64,000 nt of DNA from Sphingomonas sp. JC676 (GCF_014489075.1 NZ_JACTGR010000007.1:124001-188000), one strand, 5' to 3'; shown: positions 7,052 to 16,270, counted from the stretch's first letter. Program-made: numbers and translations. Notes: a model not told the origin generated them from the sequence alone.

Positions 7052-8737
7052 TCAGGCGGCGGCGCGGCGGCCGGTTTCGCGTGCGCGGTCGCGCCCCGCC
7101 GACTTCGCCTCGAACAGCGCCGAATCGGCGCCGCGATAGAGCAGCTTCCAGTCGACATCGCTGGTCAGCGGGCCGCTGGATACGCCGATGCTCGCAGTGA
7201 CCTTCAGGTCGAACGGCATGCGCGCTGACCTGAGCTTGGTGAGCACGGAATTGGGCTCTACCGGTTCGCCGGCATTGGTCAGGATCGCGAACTCCTCGCC
7301 GCCGAGGCGCGCGACCAAAGCGGTCGCGGGAACCACGCTCCGCAGCATCCGCGCGAAATTGCGCAGCACTTCGTCGCCGCCGTCATGCCCCAGCGTCTCG
7401 TTGACGCGCTTGAAATGGTCGAGATCGGCGATCAGCAGCTGCTGCGGGCCGCTGCGCCCGATCGCCTGGTCGAGGAAGGCGCGCCGATTGAGCAGCCCGG
7501 TCAGCGGATCGGTGTCGGCCAGCCGACGCGTCAGCACTTCGCGGGTGATCGCCTCGTCGCGTTCCTCGCGCAGGAACTTGATGCGGTATGCGACCGCCAG
7601 CGCGGATGTCAGCGCCTCGAACATCATCGAGACGACGGTCGAATTGTCGAGCCAGAAGTTCCAGCCGATCATGTGGAGATTGGCGAGGATCCGCAGTACC
7701 GCCAGCGCGATCGGTGCGCTCCAGGCGATGCTGAACAGCCACAGGAAATGGGAGCGGCGGGTCCATGCCTGCCACAAAGTGGGCACGACGATCGCGATCA
7801 GCCCCATGATCGTGCAGGTGTAGAGAAAGTCCACCAGCCGCAGATTGATCGCACCGAACAGGAAGACGATGATGCCCGCCACGGGCACCATCGCCGCAAT
7901 CGCGCGGGTGATCCGGTCGAGCCAGGGCGAGAGCACGCGCTCCTCGAAGAAGCTGCGCGTGAACATCGCGACGGCGCCGCCCGCCAGGCCAAGGAAGAGA
8001 TAGTTGAGCCGCAGCCGATCGTTGTTGGCGATCTCGGGCGCGAGCCAGGCGAGCGCGCCGGAGGAACTGAGTGTATAGGCCATCATCGCAGCGAGCAGCG
8101 CGCAATAATGGAGCTGGAACCGGTGCCGCATCGCGCACCACAAAGCGAAATTGTAGACGATCAGCGCCAGGCACATGCCGCCGAAACCGGCATAGAGCGC
8201 CGCCATCGCCATGTTGGCGGTCGCGCTTTCATGCGCGGTTGAAACCAGCACGCCCATCATGATGCCGCGGGCATTCGCCGCATCCTCGACGTGCCAGAGC
8301 GCTCGCACCGCGGGCGCTTGGGCGACGGGGATGGGCTGTTCGGCGATCGCGCCCAACTGGATCAGCGGCGTGATTCCGCGCCGATCGGTGACCGAGGACC
8401 GGATGCTGCCATCGGCATAGAGCAAGTGAAATGCGAGCGATCCCTGCCACAGGCTGGCGAAGCGCAGCACGAGCGGATTGCTCGCGGTCGAGGCTTGGCC
8501 GATATCGCGGGTTATCGCCCAATAGCTGCCCCGCCCAAGCTTGTACTGGGTCGTGGTGCAATCGAATTGCTCGGGATGATGGATCAGTTCGGCGACGTTC
8601 TGGCCCGTATCGCGGAGCACGCACACGTCCAATGGTTGACCCGCGATCCCTGCTTGGGCATGCGCCGGCAATGCGCCAGCCATCAGGACGAGGCTAATCG
8701 CTGCTAGCAGGATGCGTTTGAGCCGGACGTTCACCAT
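7052..8737 (-). CDS. Membrane-bound diguanylate cyclase with 7TMR-DISM sensor region
   Basis: A 561-residue protein: signal peptide (residues 1-27), a periplasmic beta-rich domain to about 180 resembling 7TMR-DISMED2, seven predicted membrane segments (about 185-375), then a cytoplasmic GGDEF domain. The GGDEF part shows DPLTGLLNRRAFLDQ and the active-site loop VARLGGEEFAIL, so it should make cyclic di-GMP from two GTP. The residues before GGEEF (VVPATALVAR) lack the RxxD inhibitory site, suggesting no product feedback at that position. The trigger sensed in the periplasm is unknown. Monocistronic. Confidence 0.9.
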   Translation of the reverse strand: MVNVRLKRILLAAISLVLMAGALPAHAQAGIAGQPLDVCVLRDTGQNVAELIHHPEQFDCTTTQYKLGRGSYWAITRDIGQASTASNPLVLRFASLWQGSLAFHLLYADGSIRSSVTDRRGITPLIQLGAIAEQPIPVAQAPAVRALWHVEDAANARGIMMGVLVSTAHESATANMAMAALYAGFGGMCLALIVYNFALWCAMRHRFQLHYCALLAAMMAYTLSSSGALAWLAPEIANNDRLRLNYLFLGLAGGAVAMFTRSFFEERVLSPWLDRITRAIAAMVPVAGIIVFLFGAINLRLVDFLYTCTIMGLIAIVVPTLWQAWTRRSHFLWLFSIAWSAPIALAVLRILANLHMIGWNFWLDNSTVVSMMFEALTSALAVAYRIKFLREERDEAITREVLTRRLADTDPLTGLLNRRAFLDQAIGRSGPQQLLIADLDHFKRVNETLGHDGGDEVLRNFARMLRSVVPATALVARLGGEEFAILTNAGEPVEPNSVLTKLRSARMPFDLKVTASIGVSSGPLTSDVDWKLLYRGADSALFEAKSAGRDRARETGRRAAA

Positions 8738-8856
8738 GGTGCCGTCGGTACGCGCGCTATGACAAACAAGACGTAAATGTCTCGCGAGGCAGATGAAATT
8801 TGATTCCGTCTGCGCCGATGCATCCCGAGGAGCCGGCGCAGCGTTTAAGGTTTGGA

Positions 8857-10074
8857 ATGATAGAAACAGAAATTCAGCCGCGCGATCAGGATACGCGCCT
8901 CCAGGTTGTCGACGTGCTGCGCGGCTTCGCGCTGATGGGGCTGTTCCTCGTCCATATGATCGAAAGCTATGAGCTTTACTGGGTCAGTCCGAAGCCGGGC
9001 CTGATCGCCGACACAGTATTCCTGCTGCTGATGGGCAAAAGCTTCTCGCTGCTCGCGCTTTGCTTTGGCTTCAGCTTCTTCATTCTGATGGATCGCGCCG
9101 CCAAGCGCGGCACAGATTTTTCCGCGCGCTTCGCCTGGAGGCTGCTGATCCTCGAAGCCATCGGCTTCCTCCATTCGCTGATCTATCGCGGCGACATCAT
9201 CCAGACGCTTGCCGCGATGGGCCTGTTGCTGCTCCTCGCGCACCGCGTCCGCAGCAATCGCATGCTGATCGGTGCGGCGATCTTCTGCTTCGCCGGCCCG
9301 TCGCTGATCGTGCAGATGATCGCCGCCGCCTCGGGTGCGGATTGGGCAAACGGCGCCGCGATGTCTTCGAGCGACCCCGGCATGCCGATCTACCTCTCCG
9401 GCACCTGGCTGCAGGCGCTCGAGGTCAATCTGTGGGCGGGTCAGGTGCCCAAATACTGGTTCTTTATCGAATATGGCCGGCTGGTGCAGATCCTCGGCCT
9501 GTTCCTGCTCGGCATGGTGCTGGGACGGATCGGCTTTTTCGGCCGGCTGCGCGAGTTCCGGCGGCAGCGGGCGATCGCGCTGGCGATCGCTTTGGTTGTA
9601 GCAGTGGCGCTCCATTTCGGCCGCGAGCCGCTGCGCCTCGCCTTCGCGACCCTGGGCTATGGCCCCGCGGCCGAGCGCGCCTTCTGGACGCTGACCGGAA
9701 GCTGGCTCGATCTGGCGGGCACCGCATCCTGGGCGCTGCTACTCATGGCACTGTACGAGAGCCGGCTGCGCTGGCTCGTCCAGCCATTTGCCCCCGCCGG
9801 GCGGCTGACGCTGACCTTCTACATCGCCCAGTCGGCGATCTTCGTGCCGGTCTTCTACGGCTTCGGCCTGGGGCTGTGGGACGATTGGAGCCAGGCAACG
9901 CGGCTGTTCGTCGCGCTGGCCGCTATCGCCTTCCAGATGTGGTTCGCCGCGGCCTGGCTGACGCGCTTCCAATATGGCCCGATCGAATGGGTGTGGCGCG
10001 CGCTCACCTATTGGAGCAGCGACGTGCCGTTCCGCCGGCGGGTCTCAGGCATGGGCGCTCCAGCGCAGGCGTAG
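8857..10074 (+). CDS. DUF418 family (YeiB-like) multi-pass membrane protein
   Basis: A 405-residue integral membrane protein with about ten hydrophobic segments. The opening RLQVVDVLRGFALMGLFLVHM, with the R-G-F-A-L-x-G motif, and the end FQYGPIEWVWRALTYW are the hallmarks of DUF418/YeiB proteins, whose biochemical role is not established; some are suspected to be acyltransferase-like. The start at 8857 is preceded by TTAAGG; upstream in-frame ATG codons at 8818 and 8800 lack this site. The gene is divergent from the diguanylate cyclase, and its 3' end overlaps the convergent small gene at 10045 by 30 bases. Confidence 0.82.
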   Translation: MIETEIQPRDQDTRLQVVDVLRGFALMGLFLVHMIESYELYWVSPKPGLIADTVFLLLMGKSFSLLALCFGFSFFILMDRAAKRGTDFSARFAWRLLILEAIGFLHSLIYRGDIIQTLAAMGLLLLLAHRVRSNRMLIGAAIFCFAGPSLIVQMIAAASGADWANGAAMSSSDPGMPIYLSGTWLQALEVNLWAGQVPKYWFFIEYGRLVQILGLFLLGMVLGRIGFFGRLREFRRQRAIALAIALVVAVALHFGREPLRLAFATLGYGPAAERAFWTLTGSWLDLAGTASWALLLMALYESRLRWLVQPFAPAGRLTLTFYIAQSAIFVPVFYGFGLGLWDDWSQATRLFVALAAIAFQMWFAAAWLTRFQYGPIEWVWRALTYWSSDVPFRRRVSGMGAPAQA

Positions 10075-10245
10075 CGACAAAGCGACGACGCCGAAGTCGA
10101 TCTCGGCTTCGAAATGGCGCGGCGTCGCGTCGCCCATCCGGTGCATGTCGAGCGAGATTCCCGCCCGGCGATCGGGCGCGGCACAGGCCATGAGCGCGAC
10201 GAAAATCGCGCTTATGGCTGCCAGTCTCATGATACGCGGTTTCAT
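10045..10245 (-). CDS. Small putative lipoprotein of unknown function (paralogue of 6789-6995)
   Basis: A 66-residue protein with a signal sequence ending in a lipobox-like LMAC (Cys21), so possibly an outer- or inner-membrane lipoprotein. The remainder, from AGISLDMH to the end, aligns gap-free with the protein at 6789-6995, sharing GD-x2-P, A-x-ID-x-GV-x-A-x-S and a terminal WS-x-H. Function unknown. Its 3' end overlaps the convergent DUF418 gene by 30 bases. A second in-frame ATG at 10230 is an alternative start. Confidence 0.6.
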   Translation of the reverse strand: MKPRIMRLAAISAIFVALMACAAPDRRAGISLDMHRMGDATPRHFEAEIDFGVVALSLRLRWSAHA

Positions 10246-10327
10246 ACTGCTCTTCCACTTGTTGGTGGGGCACAGGGGGCCGGCGAGCAGCGGGCGTCTC
10301 CCCGCACGGGAGAGGCGCGAACCGCGC

Positions 10328-10558
10328 TTAGCAGGCCCTGTTGCCCAAAATCGTCCGCTCGAGAGGCGTGCCCTTGGGCTTGCACTTCTTTTCCAGTTGC
10401 CCGTCCTGGCCCGTCACTCCCGCGATCGCGCCGATGTCCACATAACGGTACTCTTCCGGCACCGTATTGCCGTTCTGGGCGATGCCGGCGGTCGTCGCGG
10501 CAATCATAGTAAGCGCGATGCCTGCGCTGCCGATCAGCACTCTGCGATTGACGGTCAT
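10328..10558 (-). CDS. Small exported protein of unknown function
   Basis: A 76-residue protein with a clear signal peptide (MTVNRRVLIGSAGIALTMIAATTAGIAQ) and a mature part of about 48 residues containing two cysteines (EKKCKPKG and the C-terminal GNRAC), which could form a disulfide. The start at 10558 has GGAGA nine bases upstream. I do not recognise a family; it lies near other small exported proteins and next to the UrcA-type gene, divergently. Confidence 0.6.
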   Translation of the reverse strand: MTVNRRVLIGSAGIALTMIAATTAGIAQNGNTVPEEYRYVDIGAIAGVTGQDGQLEKKCKPKGTPLERTILGNRAC

Positions 10559-10726
10559 CTCGGTCTCTCCAGTTCGGGGTCGAGCCCTTTGCTGCACGCG
10601 ACCTACTCCCGATCTTCGCGGGAACTATCGTCGTGCGACCGAGCGACAGAGTTGCGACGAATATAACTTCCGGCACACTCGCCTGCTTCGTGTGTTATGC
10701 AGGGGCGGCTACAGGGAGGCGCTTCG

Positions 10727-11173
10727 ATGACAAGGGGTCTGTTTCTCGCCGCCTGCGCCGCCGGCGCGCTGCTTTCGCCCGCCGCACGTGCCGAGGATTG
10801 GCGCGACCGCGAAACCCGCTCGATCACCGTCGATTCGTCCGCGCTGGACCTGTCCACCGATGCGGGCGTGGACGAACTCTCGCGCCGGATCGGTCGTGCG
10901 GTACGTCGCGTCTGCGGCAGCGACCGCGAGTGCCAGGACGAAGCCTGGGCGAGCACCGAGGGTCAGGTTGCCTGGGTGGTGAGCCATGACGAATGGATGC
11001 GCCGCATGGCCGACGAACATGCGGCCGAGCTGATGTCCTGCGGCGGCCGGAGTTGCGCGCCACCGCCTCGGCCAGTCGACTACGCACCGGCACTGGCACC
11101 GGCACCGCCGGCAATGGCCGCGGTCATCGTGACGATCGTCTACGGGCCGCCACCGGTCTATCGGCGCTACTGA
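10727..11173 (+). CDS. UrcA family exported protein
   Basis: A 148-residue protein with a signal peptide (MTRGLFLAACAAGALLSPAARAE). The mature region contains the UrcA-like pattern: a short beta segment (RSITVDSSALDLS), then TDAGVDELSRRIGRAVRRVCG with a second cysteine in DRECQDEAW. UrcA proteins are common in sphingomonads and caulobacters, their function unproven. The C-terminal third is rich in Ala and Pro and ends YGPPPVYRRY. The start at 10727 has GGGAGG at ideal spacing. The gene ends at a strong hairpin shared with clpA. Confidence 0.72.
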   Translation: MTRGLFLAACAAGALLSPAARAEDWRDRETRSITVDSSALDLSTDAGVDELSRRIGRAVRRVCGSDRECQDEAWASTEGQVAWVVSHDEWMRRMADEHAAELMSCGGRSCAPPPRPVDYAPALAPAPPAMAAVIVTIVYGPPPVYRRY

Positions 11174-11180
11174 TACGAAA

Positions 11181-11209
11181 ACGGGCCGGGATTATGCATC
11201 CCGGCCCGT
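11181..11209. terminator. Bidirectional hairpin between the UrcA-type gene and clpA
   Basis: A perfect 12-base-pair stem, ACGGGCCGGGAT pairing with ATCCCGGCCCGT, and a 5-base loop (TATGC). It lies between two convergent genes and could end transcription from both sides, although neither flank has a long T run. Confidence 0.65.
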
Positions 11210-11231
11210 ATCGCATTGGCTGAGGTGAGGC

Positions 11232-13556
11232 TTACTTCGCCTTCACCGCCTCGGTCTTCTTGCCGCCGCCCTTGCGGGGCTTCTTGGGCGCCGCCGGGGT
11301 GACCTCGAAGGCCAGGGCATTGTCCTTCAGCTTGACGGTGACTTCGCCGCCATGGACGAGCTTGCCGAACAGCAGCTCCTCGGCGAGCGGCTGCTTGACC
11401 TTCTCCTGGATCAGGCGGCCCATCGGCCGCGCGCCATAGAGCTTGTCATAGCCGCGCTCGGTGAGCCACTTCTTCGACTCGTCGTCGAGCTGGATGTGCA
11501 CGCCGCGATCGGCGAGCTGCAGCTCGAGCTGGAGGATGAACTTCTCCACCACCCGCGCGACGACCTCGCTCGGCAGGTAATCGAACGGCACGATCGCATC
11601 GAGGCGGTTGCGGAATTCCGGGGTGAAGAGCTTCTTCACCGCCTCTTCCTGCACGTCCTCGCGGCTGCTCTCGCCGAAGCCGATCGATTCGCGCGCCATG
11701 TCGGACGCGCCGGCATTGGTGGTCATGATCAGGATCGTGTTCCTGAAATCGACCGTCTTGCCGTGGTGGTCGGTCAGCTTGCCGTTGTCCATCACCTGGA
11801 GAAGGATGTTGAACAGGTCCGGATGCGCCTTCTCGATCTCGTCGAGCAGGAGCACCGAGTGCGGCTGCTGGTCGACGGCGTCGGTCAGAAGACCGCCCTG
11901 GTCATAGCCGACATAGCCCGGAGGCGCGCCAATCAGGCGGGAGACCGAGTGCCGCTCCATATATTCAGACATGTCGAAGCGCTGGAGCGGAATGCCCAGA
12001 ATGTCCGCCAGCTGCCGCGCGACTTCGGTCTTGCCGACGCCGGTGGGGCCGCTGAACAGATAATTGCCGATCGGCTTGTCGGGATCGCGCAGGCCCGCCC
12101 GGCTCAGCTTGATCGCCGAGCTCAACACCTCGATCGCTTTGTCCTGGCCAAACACGACCCGCTTCAGGTCGGTGGTCAGGTTAGCCAGCGCCTTGGTGTC
12201 GTCGGTCGAGACCGATTTCGGAGGGATGCGCGCCATGGTGGCGATCACCTGTTCGATCTCCTTGACGGTGATCACCTTCTTGCGCTTGCTCGGCGGCACC
12301 AGCATCTGCATCGCGCCGACCTCGTCGATGACGTCGATCGCCTTGTCGGGCAGCTTGCGGTCGTTGATGTAGCGCGCACTCAGCTCCACCGCCGACTTGA
12401 TCGCGTCGGGCGTGTACTTGACGTGGTGATGGCCTTCGAACGCCGTCCGCAATCCCGTGATGATCTTGATCGTGTCCTCGATTGTCGGCTCGTTGACGTC
12501 GATCTTCTGGAAGCGCCGGAGCAGCGCCCGGTCCTTCTCGAAATGGTTGCGGAATTCCTTGTAGGTGGTCGATCCGATGCAGCGGATCGTGCCGCCCGAA
12601 AGCGCCGGCTTGAGCAAGTTCGACGCGTCCATCGCGCCGCCGCTGGTCGCGCCCGCGCCGATCACCGTGTGGATCTCGTCGATGAACAGGATCGCGTGCG
12701 GCAGCTTCTCGAGCTCGTTGACGACCTGCTTCAGCCGCTCCTCGAAATCGCCGCGATAGCGCGTGCCGGCGAGCAGCGCGCCCATGTCGAGCGAATAGAT
12801 CACGGCTTCCTTGAGCACCTCGGGCACGTCGCCCTCGATGATCTTGCGCGCCAGGCCCTCGGCGATCGCGGTCTTGCCGACGCCGGGATCGCCCACATAA
12901 AGCGGGTTGTTCTTGCTGCGGCGGCACAGGATCTGGACCGTACGGTCGACCTCGGCCGAGCGCCCGATCAGCGGATCGACCTTACCGTTCTTGGCCTTCT
13001 CGTTGAGGTCGACGGTGAACTGCTTGAGCGCGCTTTCGCCCTTGCCGCCCTTGGTCTCCTGCTTGGCCGCCTTGTCCTCGTCCGCGCCCTTGGGAGTCGA
13101 GGCTTCGGTCGGCGTCGAACCCTTGCCGACGCCGTGGCTGATGAAGCTGACCGCGTCGAGGCGGCTCATGTCCTGCTGCTGCAGGAAATAGACGGCATAG
13201 CTCTCGCGCTCGCTGAACAAGGCGACGAGCACGTTTGCGCCGGTCACTTCGTCGCGGCCCGAGGACTGGACGTGGAGGATCGCGCGCTGGACGACGCGCT
13301 GGAAGCCGCTGGTGGGCGAGGGGTCGGTCGCGTTCTCGACCTTCAGCGCCTCGAGCTCGGTGTCGAGATATTGCGCGACGGTATTCTTGAGGTCGCCCAG
13401 ATCGACGCCGCAGGCACTCATCACCTTGGAGGCGTGCTCGTCATCGACGAGCGCCAGCAGCAGATGTTCGAGCGTCGCATATTCATGGCGGCGAGAGGAC
13501 GCAGCCTCCAGTGCCTTGTGCAGGGTCGATTCCAGGGCGGAGGCGAAACTAGGCAT
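11232..13556 (-). CDS. clpA: ATP-dependent Clp protease ATP-binding subunit ClpA
   Basis: A 774-residue AAA+ unfoldase that feeds substrates to ClpP. It has the Clp N-domain (residues 1-140), a first AAA domain with Walker A GDPGVGKTA (222-230) and Walker B ILFIDEIHT, and a second with GPTGVGKTEVAR, the DEIEKAHPDLF Walker B and sensor motifs. There is no ClpB-type long middle coiled coil, and the length fits ClpA. The C-terminus carries a basic tail (KKPRKGGGKKTEAVKAK). The adaptor gene clpS, often adjacent to clpA, is not found beside it here; the upstream neighbour encodes a DUF1192 protein. Confidence 0.96.
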   Translation of the reverse strand: MPSFASALESTLHKALEAASSRRHEYATLEHLLLALVDDEHASKVMSACGVDLGDLKNTVAQYLDTELEALKVENATDPSPTSGFQRVVQRAILHVQSSGRDEVTGANVLVALFSERESYAVYFLQQQDMSRLDAVSFISHGVGKGSTPTEASTPKGADEDKAAKQETKGGKGESALKQFTVDLNEKAKNGKVDPLIGRSAEVDRTVQILCRRSKNNPLYVGDPGVGKTAIAEGLARKIIEGDVPEVLKEAVIYSLDMGALLAGTRYRGDFEERLKQVVNELEKLPHAILFIDEIHTVIGAGATSGGAMDASNLLKPALSGGTIRCIGSTTYKEFRNHFEKDRALLRRFQKIDVNEPTIEDTIKIITGLRTAFEGHHHVKYTPDAIKSAVELSARYINDRKLPDKAIDVIDEVGAMQMLVPPSKRKKVITVKEIEQVIATMARIPPKSVSTDDTKALANLTTDLKRVVFGQDKAIEVLSSAIKLSRAGLRDPDKPIGNYLFSGPTGVGKTEVARQLADILGIPLQRFDMSEYMERHSVSRLIGAPPGYVGYDQGGLLTDAVDQQPHSVLLLDEIEKAHPDLFNILLQVMDNGKLTDHHGKTVDFRNTILIMTTNAGASDMARESIGFGESSREDVQEEAVKKLFTPEFRNRLDAIVPFDYLPSEVVARVVEKFILQLELQLADRGVHIQLDDESKKWLTERGYDKLYGARPMGRLIQEKVKQPLAEELLFGKLVHGGEVTVKLKDNALAFEVTPAAPKKPRKGGGKKTEAVKAK

Positions 13557-13694
13557 TCGGTTACAACTCCAGTCGGGCCGAAAGGATACGCGGCCCGTCT
13601 TCCCCTATGTCGGGAGAGTTGGGCTCCGCATCAAGCGCTGCGACCCGGCACCGGAATTCAGCGGCGTATCGCCCCTTGTCCGGTGCAGTCGCGC

Positions 13695-13892
13695 TCATCT
13701 CTTAAATATAGCGTCTGCGCTTGCGCGATGATTAATGGCACGCTGAATCTTCGTCCGGCTCCGTGCGATCTCGGCCTCGAGGAGCGCGATTCGCTCTTCG
13801 AGCTCCTCGACCGAATAGGGATCGAGATCCTGCTTCGCCAGCTGGACGACAAGATCGTCCTTGCGACGCGGAAGATTTTCGTCGGCGTCCAT
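13695..13892 (-). CDS. DUF1192 family small protein
   Basis: A 65-residue acidic/helical protein. The segment QDLDPYSVEELEERIALLEAE followed by EIARSRTKI identifies DUF1192, a short alphaproteobacterial family with a coiled-coil-like helix and no known function. The start at 13892 (MDADENLPRRK) gives the usual family N-terminus; the frame extends further upstream without conservation. It is divergent from the quinone oxidoreductase gene, sharing a 77-base intergenic region. Confidence 0.85.
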   Translation of the reverse strand: MDADENLPRRKDDLVVQLAKQDLDPYSVEELEERIALLEAEIARSRTKIQRAINHRASADAIFKR

Positions 13893-13969
13893 GTGGCGAA
13901 ACGTTGACCCTGGCCGGGGTGATGTCAATAAGGCCTTGGGTTTATCCTTAATCTGAAAGCAACGCACGG

Positions 13970-14980
13970 ATGATCGCTCCCGAAGTGATGCTGGCCATCG
14001 ATCCCGATGCGCCGGGCGGTCCAGAAGTGCTGGTGCCCGTCGAACGTCCCGTGCCGAGTCCCGGCGCGGGCGAGGTGCTGGTGCGAGTCGCTGCCGCCGG
14101 GGTCAATCGGCCCGAAGTGTTGCAGCGCCAGGGGCTCTATCCGCCGCCGCCGGGCGCGCCGTCGATCCTGGGCATGGAGATTTCCGGCACGATTGTCGGC
14201 GTGGGGGAGGGCGTGGCGCGCGAGATGCTCGGCCAGCAGGTCTGCGCGCTGATCTCGGGCGGGGCCTATGCCGAATATGCCGTGGCGCCCGCCGGCCAGT
14301 GCCTGCCCGTGCCGCCCGCTCTGTCGATGGTCGAGGCCGCGGCGATGCCCGAGACGCTGTTCACCGTGTGGACCAACGTCTTCGAGCGCGCTTACGCCGT
14401 GGAAGGCGAGACGATCCTGGTCCATGGCGGCACCAGCGGCATCGGGACTATGGCGATCGCGCTGGCCAACCTGTTCGGGCTGACGATCCTCGTCACTGCC
14501 GGCTCGGACGAGAAATGCGAAGCCGCGCGCCGCGTCGGCGCCGATCACGCGATCAACTACAAGACCGAGGATTTCGTCGCGCGGGTGCGCGAGATCACTG
14601 GCGGCAAGGGCGTCAACATCGTCCTCGACATGGTCGGCGGCGACTATGTCCCGCGCAACCTCCAGTGCCTGGCTGATGACGGCCGCCACGTCTCGATCGC
14701 GGTGCAGGGCGGCGTGATGGCGACGATCCCGATCTTCGAGATCATGCGCCGCCGGCTGACTCTGACCGGATCGACGCTGCGCCCGCGCGACACCGCGTTC
14801 AAGTCGCTGGTCGCCGACGAGCTCCACCGTATCGTCTGGCCGCATGTCGTCGAGGGACGCCTCAGGCCGGTGATCGATTCGACCTATCCGTTCGCTCGCG
14901 CCGCCGAGGCGCATGCGCGGATGGAATCGGGCGAGCATGTCGGCAAGATCGTGCTGACGATCGGCGCGGCCGCCGACTGA
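13970..14980 (+). CDS. NAD(P)H quinone oxidoreductase, zinc-independent MDR family (PIG3 type)
   Basis: A 336-residue medium-chain dehydrogenase/reductase. The N-terminal substrate domain has AAAGVNRPEVLQRQGLYPPP, the pattern of the PIG3/quinone oxidoreductase group, without the zinc-binding cysteines of alcohol dehydrogenases. The Rossmann part shows ETILVHGGTSGIGTMAIALA for nucleotide binding. It should reduce quinones or enoyl-type substrates with NADPH; the physiological substrate is inferred. Start alternatives are ATG at 13970 and 13988. Its stop codon abuts that of the convergent hemerythrin-like gene with no gap. Confidence 0.85.
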   Translation: MIAPEVMLAIDPDAPGGPEVLVPVERPVPSPGAGEVLVRVAAAGVNRPEVLQRQGLYPPPPGAPSILGMEISGTIVGVGEGVAREMLGQQVCALISGGAYAEYAVAPAGQCLPVPPALSMVEAAAMPETLFTVWTNVFERAYAVEGETILVHGGTSGIGTMAIALANLFGLTILVTAGSDEKCEAARRVGADHAINYKTEDFVARVREITGGKGVNIVLDMVGGDYVPRNLQCLADDGRHVSIAVQGGVMATIPIFEIMRRRLTLTGSTLRPRDTAFKSLVADELHRIVWPHVVEGRLRPVIDSTYPFARAAEAHARMESGEHVGKIVLTIGAAAD

Positions 14981-15412
14981 TCAGGCGGCCCGCTGCGCGG
15001 CCACTGCCTGCATCGCCTCGATCACCTTGGGGAAGACCGCCTCCTCCTCATATTGGAATCGCTTCTCCAGCGATCGCAGCAGGCCGCGCACGGTCATGCG
15101 GAATTCGCGCGGATCGGCCTCGATCGTCGCGAGGGTCCAGATGCCGTAATGCTCGATGGCGGCCTGGCGAGTGGCGAGGGTCTCGTCGGTCAGCCGGCGT
15201 GCCAGCTCGCGATGTTCGGGGCAGGGGCTCCGGCTGAGCGGCGCGATCACCAGCATGTTCTTCTTGGCGAGGTGCCGGGCTGCCGCCTGCGCCATCGTGC
15301 GGCGCGCCTGGGCGATCTCTTCGGTGGCGCCGGTATGCCCGGCCGCATCGATCACATCGTTCATCAGGCGAAGCAGTTCGCGGTGCCCGTCGCACAGCAC
15401 GGTCAAAGACAT
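14981..15412 (-). CDS. Hemerythrin-like (HHE) domain protein
   Basis: A 143-residue all-helical protein. Candidate di-iron ligands of the HHE fold are spread along the helices: DGHRELLRLMND near the N-terminus, AARHLAKKN, EHRELARRL, IEHYGIW and the C-terminal FQYEEEAVFPKV. Such proteins bind O2 or NO or act in iron and nitrosative-stress handling; the role here is not known. The start at 15412 is preceded by GGAAGGGAG. The ligand set is not a perfect match to canonical hemerythrin, so iron binding is likely but unproven. Confidence 0.68.
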   Translation of the reverse strand: MSLTVLCDGHRELLRLMNDVIDAAGHTGATEEIAQARRTMAQAAARHLAKKNMLVIAPLSRSPCPEHRELARRLTDETLATRQAAIEHYGIWTLATIEADPREFRMTVRGLLRSLEKRFQYEEEAVFPKVIEAMQAVAAQRAA

Positions 15413-15645
15413 GGTACACTCCCTTCCTTCAATTGTAGAAGGGATTGCTGCCGCTACGGATTTCGCTGCTCACTTCATTGGTGTCGCCGCCGTTAACCGG
15501 GATGCACGCTGCGCAGCATATTCGCGGGAGCGAAAAGCGAGGATCGTCCAGATAAGCCCCGTTTATCGCATCCCGGCGCCTATTTGTTTGACGTCGCCCT
15601 TCGAAGCGCGAGAAGGGCGGCGACCATTGGAAATGGGAGCACATT

Positions 15646-16263
15646 ATGGGGCCCTTCGTCCTTCACGAATATGCCCGCTCGGGAAACTGCTACAAGATCC
15701 GCCTGACTGCGGCGCATGTCGGCATTCCGCTCGAGCGGCGCGAATACGACATCATGAAGGGCGAAACGCGGACCGCGCAGTTCCTGGGCGAGGTCAATGC
15801 GAACGGCCGCATCCCGGTGCTCCAGACCGGCGATGATTTCCTGCCCGAAAGCAACGCCGCGATCTTCTATCTCGCGCATGGCAGCCACCTGATCCCCGCC
15901 GATCGCTTCGAGCAGGCGGACATGCTGCGCTGGATGTTCTGGGAACAGTATAACCACGAGCCCAATGTCGCGACGATGCGCTTCTGGCAGGCGTTTATCG
16001 GCTTCGACAATCTCACCGAGATGCAGCGCGCGCAGTTGCCCGGGCGCGTCGCCGCCGGCGAGGCCGCGCTCGCGCTGATGGACGAGCATCTGGAGGGCCG
16101 GGCCTATTTCGTGCTCGACCGCCTGACGCTCGCCGACATCGCGCTCTACGCCTATACCCACGTCGCCGAAGAGGGCGGCTTCGATTTGCAGCGTTACCCC
16201 AATGTCCGCGCCTGGCTCGCCCGCGTCGCGGCACATCCCGCGCATATCGCGATCACCGAATAA
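15646..16263 (+). CDS. Glutathione S-transferase family protein
   Basis: A 205-residue protein with the two-domain GST plan. The N-terminal thioredoxin-like half has RSGNCYKIRLTAAHVGIP and VNANGRIPVLQTGDDFLPESNAAIFYLA, containing the cis-Pro and the glutathione-binding ES pair. The C-terminal helical half has the conserved LTLADIALYAYTHVAEEGG. It conjugates glutathione or isomerises an unknown substrate. The start has GGGAG 10 bases upstream. The gene is divergent from the hemerythrin-like gene across 233 bases in which I see no further gene. Confidence 0.88.
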   Translation: MGPFVLHEYARSGNCYKIRLTAAHVGIPLERREYDIMKGETRTAQFLGEVNANGRIPVLQTGDDFLPESNAAIFYLAHGSHLIPADRFEQADMLRWMFWEQYNHEPNVATMRFWQAFIGFDNLTEMQRAQLPGRVAAGEAALALMDEHLEGRAYFVLDRLTLADIALYAYTHVAEEGGFDLQRYPNVRAWLARVAAHPAHIAITE

Positions 16264-16270
16264 GTGAACT

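Noticed and set aside
11352..13907. An 851-residue open frame on the plus strand
   Set aside because: It is the antisense of clpA and DUF1192; composition is Arg/Asp/Leu repeats with no domain, while the minus-strand reading gives a complete ClpA.
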